This document shows positions 14,642 to 14,783 of a stretch of DNA of 14,783 nt, piece after piece (position 1 is the first letter of the stretch; the number at the start of each line of letters is the position of its first letter). The notes under the pieces are model-generated. The model was not told the origin of the DNA, made no database searches, and was given only the letters and a program-made list of their open reading frames with translations. The DNA comes from Candidatus Latescibacterota bacterium (GTDB lineage Bacteria; Latescibacterota; UBA2968; GCA-2709665). Where the stretch lies: assembly GCA_012271065.1 (NCBI GenBank), contig JAAXHE010000263.1, positions 1-14,783 of the forward strand, written 5' to 3'. A program made the position numbers and the translations under genes.

Positions 14642-14783
14642 GGCAAAAACCGCCACTGGCGCCGCCCTGCGCATGGAAGTTGCCGGGCGCTCGACCGATG
14701 GATATATTAGATGCCGCACAGCCGTCGCTGACCGTCATTCTCAACGCCCGGTCCGCGTATAACAGCCCGTTGAAAAAGCCCAT

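Larger units (their letters stand above)
14293..14783. other. Gene-free tail upstream of the PhyH-family gene
   Basis: About 490 bases without a credible gene. A MITE-like element occupies 14362-14516. Beyond it, a minus-strand TTGACA stands at 14636-14641, and the last 29 bases contain AACAGCCCGTTGAAAAAGCC, a string of the type often found at mobile-element ends. The window ends before this can be resolved. Confidence 0.6.

Noticed and set aside
14402..14719. A minus-strand 105-codon open frame ending in GERGERSETG.
   Set aside because: It spans the inverted-repeat element and its end is simply a translation of the repeat; it lacks a ribosome site or domain.

Overview
The window is a GC-rich bacterial chromosome segment that reads as a catabolic island for acidic, possibly sulfated, saccharides. 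The mix of genes (Gfo/Idh/MocA, Ldh2-type, RraA-like, 3-hydroxyisobutyrate-dehydrogenase-like and DadA-like enzymes, a sulfatase, a phytanoyl-CoA dioxygenase family protein, a mannonate dehydratase and a heparinase relic) resembles the repertoire described for uncultured Latescibacterota and Poribacteria. This assignment is an inference from gene content; no rRNA or phylogenetic marker lies in the window.

Layout. (1) 18-3373, minus strand: a four-gene run read in the order RraA-like, Ldh2-type dehydrogenase, Gfo/Idh/MocA oxidoreductase, VOC protein. (2) 3374-3708: a non-coding gap with a spaced TTAA inverted repeat next to the RraA start, and a 129-bp element made of degenerate heptamers in inverted orientation around a nested hairpin. 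(3) 3709-4631, minus strand: a broken heparinase II/III-like gene that keeps part of its alpha-helical domain and its C-terminal tail but has no start, no catalytic middle and a frame change. (4) 4677-12367, plus strand: five co-directional genes behind a near-consensus sigma-70 promoter: an unknown two-domain protein with a carbohydrate-binding-like C-terminus, a beta-hydroxyacid dehydrogenase, an FAD amine/amino-acid oxidoreductase, a sulfatase and a large glycoside-hydrolase-like protein. (5) 12381-14292, minus strand: mannonate dehydratase-like and PhyH-family genes, convergent on the plus-strand operon. A perfect hairpin inside the 3' end of the glycoside-hydrolase-like gene may end transcription from the minus side. 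(6) 14293-14783: a gene-free tail with a 155-bp MITE-like element with imperfect terminal inverted repeats.

How the genes may work together (inference): none of the five plus-strand proteins shows a signal peptide, so desulfation and glycoside cleavage may happen in the cytoplasm on imported oligosaccharides. The dehydrogenases, aldolase-like and mannonate dehydratase-like proteins would then process the released uronate or related acids. No transporter, regulator, formylglycine-generating enzyme or KDG kinase/aldolase is present in the window, so the pathway is incomplete as seen. I found no CRISPR array, tRNA, rRNA or intact transposase.
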